Assembly (NCBI GenBank): GCA_001695595.3 | Contig: MBPM02000011.1 | Span: 186,001-250,000, forward strand | Direction of reading: 5' to 3' | Source of the DNA: Plasmopara viticola | Lineage: Eukaryota > Oomycota > Peronosporomycetes > Peronosporales > Peronosporaceae | Length of the DNA stretch: 64,000 bases | Shown here: positions 1 to 9,877 of the stretch, in pieces | Layout of the letters: the number at the start of each line of letters is the position of its first letter | How positions within the stretch are numbered: the first letter of the stretch is position 1 | Made by a program: the position numbers and the translations under genes | Notes under the pieces: generated by a model | The model's database searches: none | Seen by the model: only the letters and a program-made list of their open reading frames with translations | Told to the model about the DNA's origin: nothing

Positions 1-685
1 CGCGTAGTGTATTTGTTGTGCTGCTCGCGCGATCACCTCTTATAATGGAGCAAAATATGTGGTTGTTAGTTTAATAATGAGCGAATAAGTGGGTTACGCA
101 TGACCGTCACGAGTCGCGAGTGAATGTAACAGAAGCCACGAACTGTGGCTAACAATTTCGATAAGTTTAGTTTATCAAAGCTCTCGAACACTAAAGCAAG
201 TAGATTGGCGAACATATACGTAGCATAAGATGAATCCTGAGCCTTTAAATTTGTGAGTACGATTAAGTCTCCTTTTGAGACGGATATCTTGTACACAACA
301 TCGTGTCATATAGCATAGTGGACGCTATGTAACGGCGGACAAGAATCTGCTATTACAATTGGAAATGGCATGGTTTGCGTTAAATTTGACTACCTGACGG
401 AAGAATAGAAGTCACGTGCTCTTGTATAGTATGTTTCGATCGGTGAGAGTAAAGCGCACACTTTCAAAACTGCCTTCGTTGCTGTCACAATTATCGTGAG
501 GAGCTAATTTATACACAGACGAGCAATGTGGAATGTCTTTGAACGGTATGCTCTTTACACGACACGACATGCACGAGCCCGAAAGCTCATACTTCATATC
601 CATGAGAGGATGAAAGAAAATCTATGACTATGGCCATGAAGGGTAATAACTTTTTATTTGAATTTATTGGGAAAATTGATAATTG
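1..685. other. Gene-poor left edge, no confident gene
   Basis: Two short minus-strand open frames lie here (603-412, ATG start, 63 codons; 296-66, GTG start, 76 codons). Both read like ordinary protein, for example VSKGDLIVL and SVRFTLTD, which faintly recall the beta strands before the metal site of PP2C-type phosphatases. The expected Asp-Gly pair is absent and there is no frame joining them. I regard them at most as decayed gene fragments. Confidence 0.3.
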
Positions 686-1014
686 TGATTGTATTGTATT
701 GTATTGCGTTATCGCGTTGCCAAGTTATGCACGTGCTAGGCTCAGTCTGGCTATTTCACGGCATAGAGTGGTGTCCGCATACGTCGGGTCTCGTTCGGCG
801 GGCAGTGTAGCCAGCACCGAGGTCGTGAGGGTCTTCCATTATTTTGTTTAGCTCTGACTTGGAAAGAGCCCAGGTGGCGCCCTGGTGCTGGAGACCGTCG
901 CGTCGAGGGTGAGACTCGTTAGAGACCTGCAGATGCCCGAGAGCACCTGCCCGAAGCGCGCGAGCATTTGACCCCCACGCTTGGAAGGAGGGCGTCACCT
1001 CAACCTTTTCCGAA
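686..1014 (-). mobile_element. SINE-like retroposon, copy A
   Basis: About 330 bp, highly similar to copies at 7633-7959 and 49944-50266. In element orientation it begins near TTTCGGAAAAGG and ends in a short AATAC repeat tail (three units, read here as GTATT on the plus strand). A unit-repeat tail and the lack of terminal inverted repeats are typical of SINEs or short LINE-derived retroposons. I could not find convincing tRNA-type A and B boxes, so the RNA ancestor is unknown. The target-site duplication of this copy is not clear. Open frames inside are not conserved in coding manner. Confidence 0.8.
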
Positions 1015-1472
1015 ATTATAAGTCAGTATTCTATATATAAGTCTAATTACCAGCATCGATACCGGTAAAGCTCAATACATCGTGGCACAGCAACTTCATT
1101 ACTGGTATAATATCTTGGTGGTGTTTTCTTAAAATTCGGCTCGCTTCCTACGCAATCAACTTGTTTATAAATAGTTTGCTATTATGAGTGAGCGTTTATT
1201 CTGTACGGTACCTGAATGTAATAGTTTTGGAAAGAACAGTCAATGCAAAGACCGTTTTCACATAAAGTAACTAAGTGTTAATTTCTACAAAGTCATGTAG
1301 TTATATTTTTTATGACTTTAACGTTAGTAAGGTATATCTGAAAGAATATCACAACACAACTAAATTGAAATTCGCTAAGAGTCACCAAATGAGATCGCTG
1401 ATACTTAAACAGGACTAGCCGAGCACCGCTTGCGCTACGGGTGGTAAGTAAATGTGTCGCTTCAATACTATA

Positions 1473-1538
1473 CTTCATGTGTTTTGCAGTACACGAATTT
1501 GCCATGTTGTACATTCGTTTACTGCACAAAACATGAAG
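1473..1538. repeat. Imperfect inverted repeat (30-bp arms, 6-bp loop)
   Basis: The left arm starting CTTCATGTGTTTTGCAG pairs with the right arm ending CACAAAACATGAAG. I count 25 matches over 30 positions with a loop of CATGTT. The loop end carries CCATGTTGTAC, which recurs in the palindrome immediately downstream. The arms could fold as a long hairpin in RNA or cruciform DNA. Confidence 0.7.
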
Positions 1539-1546
1539 GGTGTCTA

Positions 1547-1599
1547 GACGTACCATGTTGTACGTCAGCGATGACGTACAACATGGTACGTCATCGCTG
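1547..1599. repeat. Two overlapping perfect palindromes
   Basis: A perfect 20-bp inverted repeat occupies 1547-1566 and 1573-1592 (arm GACGTACCATGTTGTACGTC) with a 6-nt loop. Overlapping it, 1566-1579 and 1586-1599 form a second perfect palindrome with 14-bp arms (CAGCGATGACGTAC) and loop AACATG. The two hairpins are mutually exclusive, so the tract has two alternative folds. No transposase gene is attached. Confidence 0.85.
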
Positions 1600-3363
1600 C
1601 CTTCAAAAGGTGAAAAAAGAGCGGACGAAGAGCGAACGAGACATTTTAACTTGTTGTAGCTCACAAATTATCCCTTCTTCTCGAACAAATGAACTATCGG
1701 AAACGTATCTTATGCGACGATGTCATTGGCGAAACACAATCGAATCATGCAAAGATCTGATGTAATAGGGTGCTGGAGGAACACGTGCTCGATCGAGTGT
1801 TGCAGCACCCTGCGTTTGTCCAACAACGCAATCAGTCTGAACAAGACGTTGGTTTGGTGGAGCTGCAGCAAAGCTTTCTTGCATCTTGGTTCGCGTTTGA
1901 GAATATCGATCCGCTCCCAAACATTGGCGTATTAATCCATATCGTTTGGGACAAGTACAACAATCCCAGACAAGCCACCCGCCACTTGCTCAAGAAATGT
2001 CACAACATCACTCGTAAGCTAGGTTGTAGTGGAGGTCCTGAGCCATCCTGGTGTCGCGGGTGGAGAAAGAGCACCATCGATGACGATTGCCATTGCCACG
2101 AAATCTTGCTACGCCTCAAGATTGATATACTTTTCACTGGAATTGATGGGAATAGGCTACAAGAAGTGGTGACTCAGTGACTTTTGCTGACTCTTATATC
2201 TAGAGGCACTCTGGTTGGCTTTCATTGAGTGGAAGATGTGACCTTATACATATCTAATGGCGACAGTACCGTTCTGTGTGAGAACCGATTTTAATTTTTG
2301 TCACTGGTTGGCTATCGATCAATTGGTCGATCCTTTTAGAAAAACGCTCCCCCTCCACGAGAGAATTGTTTCCTTCATCGTTAACTCCCAAGATAGGGTT
2401 CACAGCAAGAGGAAACGGCCGTCGAAGTACGAGCCTGGAGATTGACTTCGGGAAGGATGGAAGAAGGCAAAGATTCGAGCGACGATGGATCTGTCATCAC
2501 TGACTTTGTATGTGGACACGCAGTGGTGACGAAGAAATAAAAGGGGAGCAGAGATTGCACGAATTTAATACTGGCATAAAAAAAGTTTAAACTGACGAGA
2601 TCAACAGCTACAAAAGTCAATCTGCAGCAAACTCACACAAAAGTATTCGCCATTGTTTTGGCGAAGCTGTCAATTATTGCAAAAGCAAAGACTTTTGAAG
2701 ACAATGCTCCCGAACCACCAAGAAAGCATAAAATGAAATGAGATGCTATAAACCAGTACAAAGCTGAGATGAAAGGCTGGCTCGATAGAATCTTTATGTA
2801 AGTATGACATCAATCTTAGCTTCAAGCTCAGCTACTTTTTAGCTTTATTTAAAATATCAACATGAAGTAGGACCGCACATTTCCGAGTATTCGATGCTGA
2901 ACATAATTTTTTTTGTCGACAGAGTCGTCTTCGACATCTATTCCCTCTCGATCATTAAAACTAACATGAGACCCTAAACCAAGCTTTATAGCCTCTTGAG
3001 CAATATATCCAATTTGTGGCGGCACTTCGTCTTAACAATACTGAATAGAGTTAAGTTCCAAAATCGAATCACCAACAGATTCCCTGATTGGTTCGAGATT
3101 TTTATTCGTTTATCATATGCTGTATAATAGACAGAATTAGTGAACATCGCGCTCAAAGCTCTGAGGTTACAGCAATTGATGTTAGAGAGCTATAAGCAAA
3201 AAGATGCCATCCCGACGGAGATCCAATTTCGATGCCAAATCTATTAGCGGAAGTTATTGTAGCTCGACGCGTATGCAGTCATCAAAACCAAATTGTTGCT
3301 AGTGCTGGCTCCAAATATGCACTATTAGTCGATGTTGCACTTGAAGTGGTAATCAATTGTTAT
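1600..3363. other. Intergenic, unrecognised open frames only
   Basis: Plus-strand open frames at 1770-2180 (GTG start, 136 codons) and 2257-2445 (ATG start, 62 codons, ending KRKRPSKYEPGD) have no family resemblance I recognise and no neighbouring exon that extends them. They may be pieces of a decayed element. Nothing else is seen. Confidence 0.4.
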
Positions 3364-4157
3364 TCACAATCGGTGAGGCTTAAGTGAGTCCATGAAAATG
3401 GGCATTTTAAAATTAGCTGATACATCATCGAGTGCATTGGAAGATTTGATATAAACATCATTAGAGCTTGAAGTAAAAGGAGAAGTTTCAAATAAATTAG
3501 TGTATGACGTATTGATGTTGAACATCACCTTATAAACAGTGCCAGAAACAAGTAAAGGCATCCACTTAATGGTGTAGGAGACAATCCAGCAGAGCTTATG
3601 CAAAAAGCGTTTGCTGAGGAAGCAAGAGTGTATGTATGCGGATATCCGCTTTTTTAAACCTTATGTATTTCCAACAACAAGACGAAACTTAAACCAATCC
3701 GATCGTATCGGAGACTCTGTAAATATCCATAATTTCACGAGTCGTAATTCCACCGTAAAAATGTTAAGTTTCTCAAGCTCGACAAACATAAATTAATTTT
3801 TTTTTACAATACCTGAACTATCAAGTGTCACTGTTTTTGACGAGCAAAATGTATCAGAAGTTGTTGAGTCGTTGTAATTTCGTTCATTGGCACCTGTTGT
3901 CATTGCAGTACGATTTTAATCGATCTTGTATAACTAATATCTAGTATTAAGCTTCCTGCTCCATTATCGCTCGTTATTGTATTGCATGTGATAGTTGTAA
4001 AAGCGATTGATGTTGAAGCAACAAAATTTTTTGCAATAGAGAGATCGCAAAGATCAGACTCAATTTCAATACTGCAGATTTTGATGCTACTGCTTGACCT
4101 ATTGTAACTCCAGTATAGTAAATATCGGGAAAAGATATTTCTGGGAATGTAGAATTA
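3364..4157 (-). pseudogene. Decayed repetitive tail-fibre-like protein, minus-strand part
   Basis: Reading the minus strand from 4157 downwards, short protein-like stretches appear in alternating frames. They include YYTGVTIGQAVASK (about 4130-4090) and SSKTVTLDSSGIVK (about 3840-3800), and the stretch ends in a 79-codon frame (3603-3364) rich in Ser, Thr and Asn. Such phrases (TG-x-T-x-G-x-A-x-ASK-x-x-x-LDS-x-x-NI) recur as units in repetitive tail-fibre or S74-peptidase-type proteins that I associate with phages, large DNA viruses and some bacteria. Several frameshifts and stops make it non-functional. The family link is from memory of the motif style, not from a search. No product is reconstructed here. 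Confidence 0.45.
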
Positions 4158-4203
4158 GGGACATTCAGTCCAGTCCACGTGGGACATTCAGTCCAGTCCA
4201 CGT
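4158..4203. repeat. Perfect 23-bp tandem duplication (x2)
   Basis: The unit GGGACATTCAGTCCAGTCCACGT occupies 4158-4180 and is repeated exactly at 4181-4203. It sits at the junction where the tail-fibre-like remnant changes orientation, which suggests a rearrangement point. Confidence 0.9.
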
Positions 4204-4247
4204 GATCCTTTTATCTTGTTGCAGATCAGGTGCGGTGTCATCTATAA

Positions 4248-4930
4248 TTTTCTGGTGTAACTCTTGGTGCTGTCAGTGCAAGCAAAGCGCTTGTTCTTGA
4301 TATAGTAACATTACTTGTGTCAATTATCTATCAGATTCAAAACTACTGGGACTATCCCAACCGCTGTTTAAATAAACATCATTTTTATTGCATATTCTTT
4401 CTGCCTGCTTTACTAACAATTACGAATGAAACAAGGCCAATTAGTAATCCCAACTCTTTCTAATAGTCAAATTTTATCATTACTACACAAAGTTCTAATG
4501 GAGCTCAAAATATTGGTAGAACCACAGCAAATCAATTTGCATTACGAGCTAGTGGAAGTCCTCGATTGCCGATTTCATCTGGAGGTGATATCTTGCTCAA
4601 ATTGAATAATGCTGAGAGTGAAAGCACCAAAATGCTATTGATGTAATCAGGGAAGCATTCAGCAGGCACCTTGTATGGCTTTGCCAATCGAGGAAAAGCC
4701 GAAAGACGTCAATTGCGATGCCTCCGAATATGACAACGCTGTCTGTTTCTGCAAATTGATGAGGATAAACGTGATCAGTTCTTCGCTTTTAAGCTTACGG
4801 CAAAAGTCCCTTGCCATGAAGTACACATTGGTAAAGTCCCGAGCGGATATTTTGGGCTTGAGATCTTTTGCAGTACATTCAGACCGTACGCCCTTGACTT
4901 GTCTCAAGTAATGGAAAGAAGGTTGCCATT
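4248..4930 (+). pseudogene. Decayed repetitive tail-fibre-like protein, plus-strand part
   Basis: The plus strand carries FSGVTLGAVSASKALVLD at about 4250-4302. After a frameshift come SNITCVNYLSDSKLLGLSQP (to about 4365), then NIGRTTANQFALRASGSPRL and SSGGDILLK (about 4510-4600), and further downstream LYGFANRGKAE (about 4670). These are the same unit style as the minus-strand remnant at 3364-4157 but in the opposite direction. At least two frameshifts and several stops (for example near 4365 and 4468) show it is dead. Likely origin is an integrated virus-like or horizontally acquired gene; that origin is inference. No intact product is offered. Confidence 0.5.
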
Positions 4931-4939
4931 CTACACGCT

Positions 4940-7632
4940 GCATATATTCCTGACTTGCTGAAATAGCAAGTCTACACATTTTTGGTTAAGACATAGCATG
5001 AGCTGATCCGCATCAATAGCGAAATGACCGATGTTTGCAACCTTCAAGTACACATTTCCGTGTCTAGTTGAGAGCCATTCAAACGGCTATTTATTAAAGA
5101 CAAAAATGCTCAAGTCTCAAGGCGAATCCGCAACATTGGAAGTAATTTCACCGCTATGAGAAATAGACAATCTTCTTCACTATATGGTGTATACAGCGGA
5201 TCCGATCTTAGTTGTTGTCTACCCGACGAAACAAATAAAGTGGTATACGTATGAAAATATAAGATGCTCTAATTAGCGGCTACTTTGCTGGAACAACACT
5301 GACGGCATTGTCTCGTATCAAGGCAAAGACGAAGTGCTGGTACACTTTGCAAAAGATCTGACGTTTGGGTCGCGGGTTCGACACTTTGGTAGAAGTCAAA
5401 TACTTGTCCACACATTTGAAAGTACCATAGTGTTGTGGAGCGCTTCCTTTCCAAGTTTCTTTGGAGATTGGGCAGAAGTTTTCCTAGGCTCTAATTGATA
5501 GCACTATATTGTGCAAAAGGGTGTCTAGGCTCACTTATTCCTCAAGTTCTTTGGGAATCATGGCTTAGATTAAGCCCGAAAGATTTGTACCTTCTCTGCC
5601 TCCAAATTAACCCTCTGACTGCTTAAAAAGCAACTGAGGTCTATAACCTCCTTCACGGCAAAGCCACATTTTTTAATGCTGGCATTGCTTTAATTGGCCC
5701 TCACGATTGTTTAGGAGACCTGCATAATCTCCAAAACTGTATTTACCAAGGTGTCTATGGACAAAAAAGTCACCAAAATCTATCTTAGCCCTTTGTGACA
5801 TCAATGACTACTTCTACACCAAGAAGTTACCGCTGCAAGCAGTAAAGCACGCCGCCCCTATCTAATTTCAAAGTAGCATTTAACAGAACCCGCGCATTCA
5901 ACAACGTATGACTGAACATGTTAATAAACAGCACAACTTTCTTATCAGTAGTTGTAATGTTGGTACCATTTTACTGCTTTACATATCCGCATGAATGAAG
6001 TGCCCCATTCCGCTAAATTTTCGAGCACCAAAAGGTTGCGACTAGTGCTGGGTTTTTAATCTTCTCAATATGCAATATCTTTCCTTTCCACCCCTGGATG
6101 AGCACATACAGTCTTGATTACATTGGTCATTGTCGAGTGACACAATAGTTTGTGCACCGCTCCTCTACCCTGTCGAAATTGTTACTGTACACTGCATCAG
6201 AATATTTTTCCAACATTTAAATACATCGAATCATTTTAAGGACCTTTGAGCTGGGACAGCGAACGCTGCCTATGATACATATTTGTCGAAAACGGAGGAT
6301 GCCTATTTGTACTCAATAATGTGTCTCCACATTTAAATTCATTTTTTATTTTTATTCAGCAAATATGAGTAGCTTCGAGTTCTACGAGGTTCAGGTGCTC
6401 TGACATGTCTCCAATTGACGCGCTTTTGACGTGACACACAAATTACTAAAATTGTCAAGTAAATCTGTTCATAATGGTTATTATCAGTGACGGGTTGTTT
6501 GTGACACCCAGAAATCAGCCTCGTATCACGTCTTCAATCTCCTTTTAAGAGAGAGCTTTACCAACTTGGTACTCGCATTTGGTAGCACATCTGTGGAACT
6601 ATATCACTTACATTATAAGGGCTATCTTGAGCATCGAAGCTGCTTTAAGAACTTGATTGCCCGTTCGTGACGGTTTTAAATACGTTGTCACGTCTGCCTT
6701 TGTGGAAACATCAGCACCTCTTTTGCATCGCAAACATAGAGTTGTTATGTTTTCAATGTTGCCGTACACGAACCAAGGTTGGGAATTCGACTCACTAAAT
6801 ACATGTTGCACGGGAGTAAATATGCGATGGCTTAGACTTTGCCCTGATTATTGATTTGATGAGCGCATCTTTTTGGCCACGGCAAGCTCGGGATTAAGTC
6901 ATACTCTTCCAAGTCAAGGAAAAAAACAATGTGCTGTCGAAATCAAAAATGTTGAAGCCAGGTAGACTTTGCTTGTAGAAGCATATATAACGCTTCAAAA
7001 GCCTGTCAAACTGAAACTGGCTTATATTCACTGCTTTTCCATAAAGCATTTGTCAGCCGCTTTTTGGCTCATCACAATCCTCTACCAGCACAATACATTT
7101 CGCGACGCACTAGAGTCTATCAGAAGTGAAATTGGGTTTCAGTGCCTTGTAATTTGCGTGTGCTCATCGTTGCGATCGCTCCTTCAGCAGACACTGCTGC
7201 TGAATTTTTGGAACTGTTTTAATCACTGACGCGAGAAATTGCGATTTGTATCACATTTTGTTTTTTTATTCCGGAGGGCAATCGAGTACCTCGACGATCG
7301 AATATGTGATATGAAGAACGACGGGTTTTCATAGTAGTAGTATTTTCGGGTTCGTCAATGATGGTAAAGTATTACGTCAGATGTGAACGACGTCGCGACA
7401 TCGAGCAAAGGCGAAGGTGGACACAAAGGGACAGGCTTGAACAGCAAGTAACGCATGTTGAATCTATATGCGCTTACCGACGTGTAAAAAGCAGTAGCTC
7501 ATTAAACTTCTGATAAAATCCAGACAGAATAGTTGCAATCTCAAATCCATCCACATTTTTTTCATATTAGCCTCGGTCTTATAATAGCGGTTGTATATAT
7601 TCTATATTTTTTCCATAGTGCTAATATTAGCT
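4940..7632. other. Intergenic, decayed sequence
   Basis: No gene recognised. Short open frames (for example 5454-5269 minus, 6657-6854 plus, 6969-7229 plus) show no family signature. Plus-strand stretches around 5380-5470 read protein-like for about 40 residues and may continue the remnant of 4248-4930, but this cannot be shown. Confidence 0.35.
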
Positions 7633-7959
7633 TGGAAAAGGTTGGGGTGACGCCCTCCTTCCAAGCGCGGGGGCTAAATGCCCGCGCGCTTCGGGCAGGT
7701 GCTCTCGGGCATCTGCAGGTCTCTAACGAGTCTCACCCTCGACGCGACGGTCTCCAGCACCAGGGCGCCACCTGGGCTCTTACCAAGTCAGAACTACACA
7801 AAATAATGGAAGACCCTCACGACCTCGGTGCTGGCTGCACTGCCCGCCGAACGAGACCCGACGTATGCGGACACCACTCTATGCCGTGGACTAGCCATAG
7901 AGCCTAGCACGTGCATAACTTGGCAACGCGATAACGTAATACAATACAATACAATACAC
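7633..7959 (+). mobile_element. SINE-like retroposon, copy B
   Basis: Same 330-bp family as copy A, in the opposite orientation, so the two form a large inverted pair around 6.6 kb. It starts GGAAAAGGTTGGGGTGACG and ends with four AATAC units. The similarity to copies A and C is close over the full length. No clear target-site duplication is visible at the flanks. Because the pair is inverted and each has its own tail, these are separate insertions and not LTRs of one element. Confidence 0.8.
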
Positions 7960-8209
7960 AGTTCTTAGTCAGGGGACCACGACATAAGAAAAAGAGTACA
8001 CTTATGGTCTCACCCAAAACCACTTTTTAAGAATTTGATTGGAGCGTTGCACGTGTCACAAGCGACAAAGACCTTGTACGGTGAAATATAGCCGGCCTAA
8101 CTGTCACTTTATCTTGAGACACGAGTACATCACATTCGATTTATTCAAACCAGGTGTTACATCACAAATTCGTCTACACTTTTGCTGAAATACTTGCATC
8201 TTGAAGCTC

Positions 8210-9778
8210 ATGGCGCAAGAAAAGCCTTTGACCGAGCTCACACCTTTGGTTTATGATGCACCCACGACATTGGAGCAGGAAAACAGTGGTGGTCTCTCTC
8301 CATTGCGCTCTCCGCTGCGCCGCGCTCCTTCCTGGAAGTTCTGGCGCACCACTTCGTCGCCTCACCGCTTTTACCTTTTACTTCTCATGAGTTGTATTCC
8401 ATTTGGTGAACACTTTGTCAAAAATGGCATGTCGTCTCTGGAGCAGCTCATGCTGGACGACAAGGAATTTCCAATTTCCAACATTATGTATGGCGCACTA
8501 TTGTCGGCCGTGTCGGTGCCAAGCATGTTTTTGCCACTAATAGGAGGTCGGCTTATGGATAAGAGCGGTCACCATAGCATTTGTTTTTTCCTAGGCTGGA
8601 TTTGCGTAGGTCAGGCCATCTTTGCACTTGGGATGCAGCTTCAAATGTACTGGCTTGCACTCTTTGGCCGCGTCTTTTTTGGTCTGGGCGCAGGCAGCGT
8701 CGTTGTGGGTGCACGGGTCTTGATCGCCTCGTGGTTTAGGAATAACGAGCTCACTTTTGCCATGGGTGTCAGTGTAGCCATTACGAACGTTTCGAAGATG
8801 TTGGCGAAAGCCACGGTTGCTCCAATTGCGCTTTATTTTGGTGGGTACGTGCAAGCGCTTTGGTGTGGAGTCGTTGTTTGCATGGCTTCGACTTTTGTCG
8901 GGGTGCTAGTGTGTCACTATACGCGCAATCTGAAGCGCATTGTCAAAAGCCGCGTTCTTTGCAAACACACCATCGACCCAAATCTTCATTGGCTCATGCA
9001 TTGTGTGGATAGTAAGCGCCGGAAACGTCGTTGGCGCAAGTCCCACACTTTGAACAAGCAAATGTCGTGCGAGAATGTGCAAAAGTTTCCACGCATGTTT
9101 TGGGTCATTGCATTGCTTCATGTGAACTTTATCAATGTCTTTCACTTGTTCCAAAATGTCAGTGCTAGTTTTTTGTACCAGCGCTATCACTATTCCATTG
9201 TCAAAGCTGGTATCGTGAGCAGCTTTTCGCACGTGTTTGTGGTTTTTGCGCCATTTATTGGCCTAGCAATCGATCATTTTGGTGGACGAATCTTACTCAT
9301 TATTCTGGCGGCTAATTTGTCTGTCTTGGCCTATGTTTTAATGCTTTTCACGGAAACGACTCCGCTTGTGTCAATGCTGCTTATCTCTGTCTGTTTATCG
9401 TTCACACCGACGGTGTTGATGGCTGCTATTCCGACTTCAGTAAGTCGAAAATCTTTTGGTACGGCGTTTGGTATTGTAGAGATTACGGATGCGATCGGTG
9501 CGACATTTGGCAACCTCGTGGTGGGCTACTTACGTGACGAGACGGGCAATTATCGTAGTGTTATGATGATGTTGCTGGGCATGGCAGTCTTGGTGCTATT
9601 TCTTGCTTTGTTTCTGATATTTGAGGACAGTCGCCATGGCTGGGTGCTCAGTGCCCCCAGTAAACGCTCACGTGCGCTGTCCATTGATGATGAGGATTCG
9701 ATAATGAAAGTAGCAGTGTCCGAGACGCGTAATCGAGCAAATGGTGACGTTGTTCGGTCTAATTGTACTGATGTATAG
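8210..9778 (+). CDS. MFS transporter, MFSD1-like
   Basis: Single-exon gene of 522 codons. I start at the ATG at 8210 (MAQEKPLTELTPLV); an upstream in-frame TTG at 8201 is not credible as a start. About twelve hydrophobic segments are visible, with the MFS motif-A loop after TM2 (GGRLMDKSGHH, near residue 112) and its echo in the second half (GLAIDHFGGR). The charged loop KRRKRRWRKSHT near residue 270 separates the halves, and the tail is hydrophilic. The first half (FGRVFFGLGAGS, SWF-x-x-NELTFAMG) resembles MFSD1, a lysosomal dipeptide carrier of animals. An N-terminal acidic stretch with TPL could act in endolysosomal sorting; substrate and location are inference. A TCACTTT Inr-like site lies at 8104-8110. 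The gene converges on the HERC-like gene with 99 bp between stops. Confidence 0.8.
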   Translation: MAQEKPLTELTPLVYDAPTTLEQENSGGLSPLRSPLRRAPSWKFWRTTSSPHRFYLLLLMSCIPFGEHFVKNGMSSLEQLMLDDKEFPISNIMYGALLSAVSVPSMFLPLIGGRLMDKSGHHSICFFLGWICVGQAIFALGMQLQMYWLALFGRVFFGLGAGSVVVGARVLIASWFRNNELTFAMGVSVAITNVSKMLAKATVAPIALYFGGYVQALWCGVVVCMASTFVGVLVCHYTRNLKRIVKSRVLCKHTIDPNLHWLMHCVDSKRRKRRWRKSHTLNKQMSCENVQKFPRMFWVIALLHVNFINVFHLFQNVSASFLYQRYHYSIVKAGIVSSFSHVFVVFAPFIGLAIDHFGGRILLIILAANLSVLAYVLMLFTETTPLVSMLLISVCLSFTPTVLMAAIPTSVSRKSFGTAFGIVEITDAIGATFGNLVVGYLRDETGNYRSVMMMLLGMAVLVLFLALFLIFEDSRHGWVLSAPSKRSRALSIDDEDSIMKVAVSETRNRANGDVVRSNCTDV

Positions 9779-9877
9779 TATCCAAGTCTTTTTACGTTTC
9801 CACGCATGCTGCAACATGTACATGTACATGATCGAGATCGGATGCATCGGAAGGAAGTGAACGAATTGCCATAGGAA

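Noticed and set aside
66..603. PP2C-type phosphatase fragments
   Set aside because: GDLIVL-like strands are suggestive, but the metal-binding DG motif is missing and the two frames do not join by a credible intron.
1770..2180. 136-codon open frame as a gene
   Set aside because: No ATG at the start, no recognised motif and no supporting exon or promoter signal.
5370..5395. tRNA-like B box (GGGTTCGACAC)
   Set aside because: No matching A box or cloverleaf could be built around it; no tRNA or rRNA gene was found anywhere in the window.
686..7959. Copies A and B as the two LTRs of one retrotransposon
   Set aside because: They are inverted relative to each other, each has its own AATAC tail, and a third solo copy has its own target duplication.
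8201..8209. Start of the MFS protein at 8201
   Set aside because: The codon is TTG; the first ATG in frame is at 8210.
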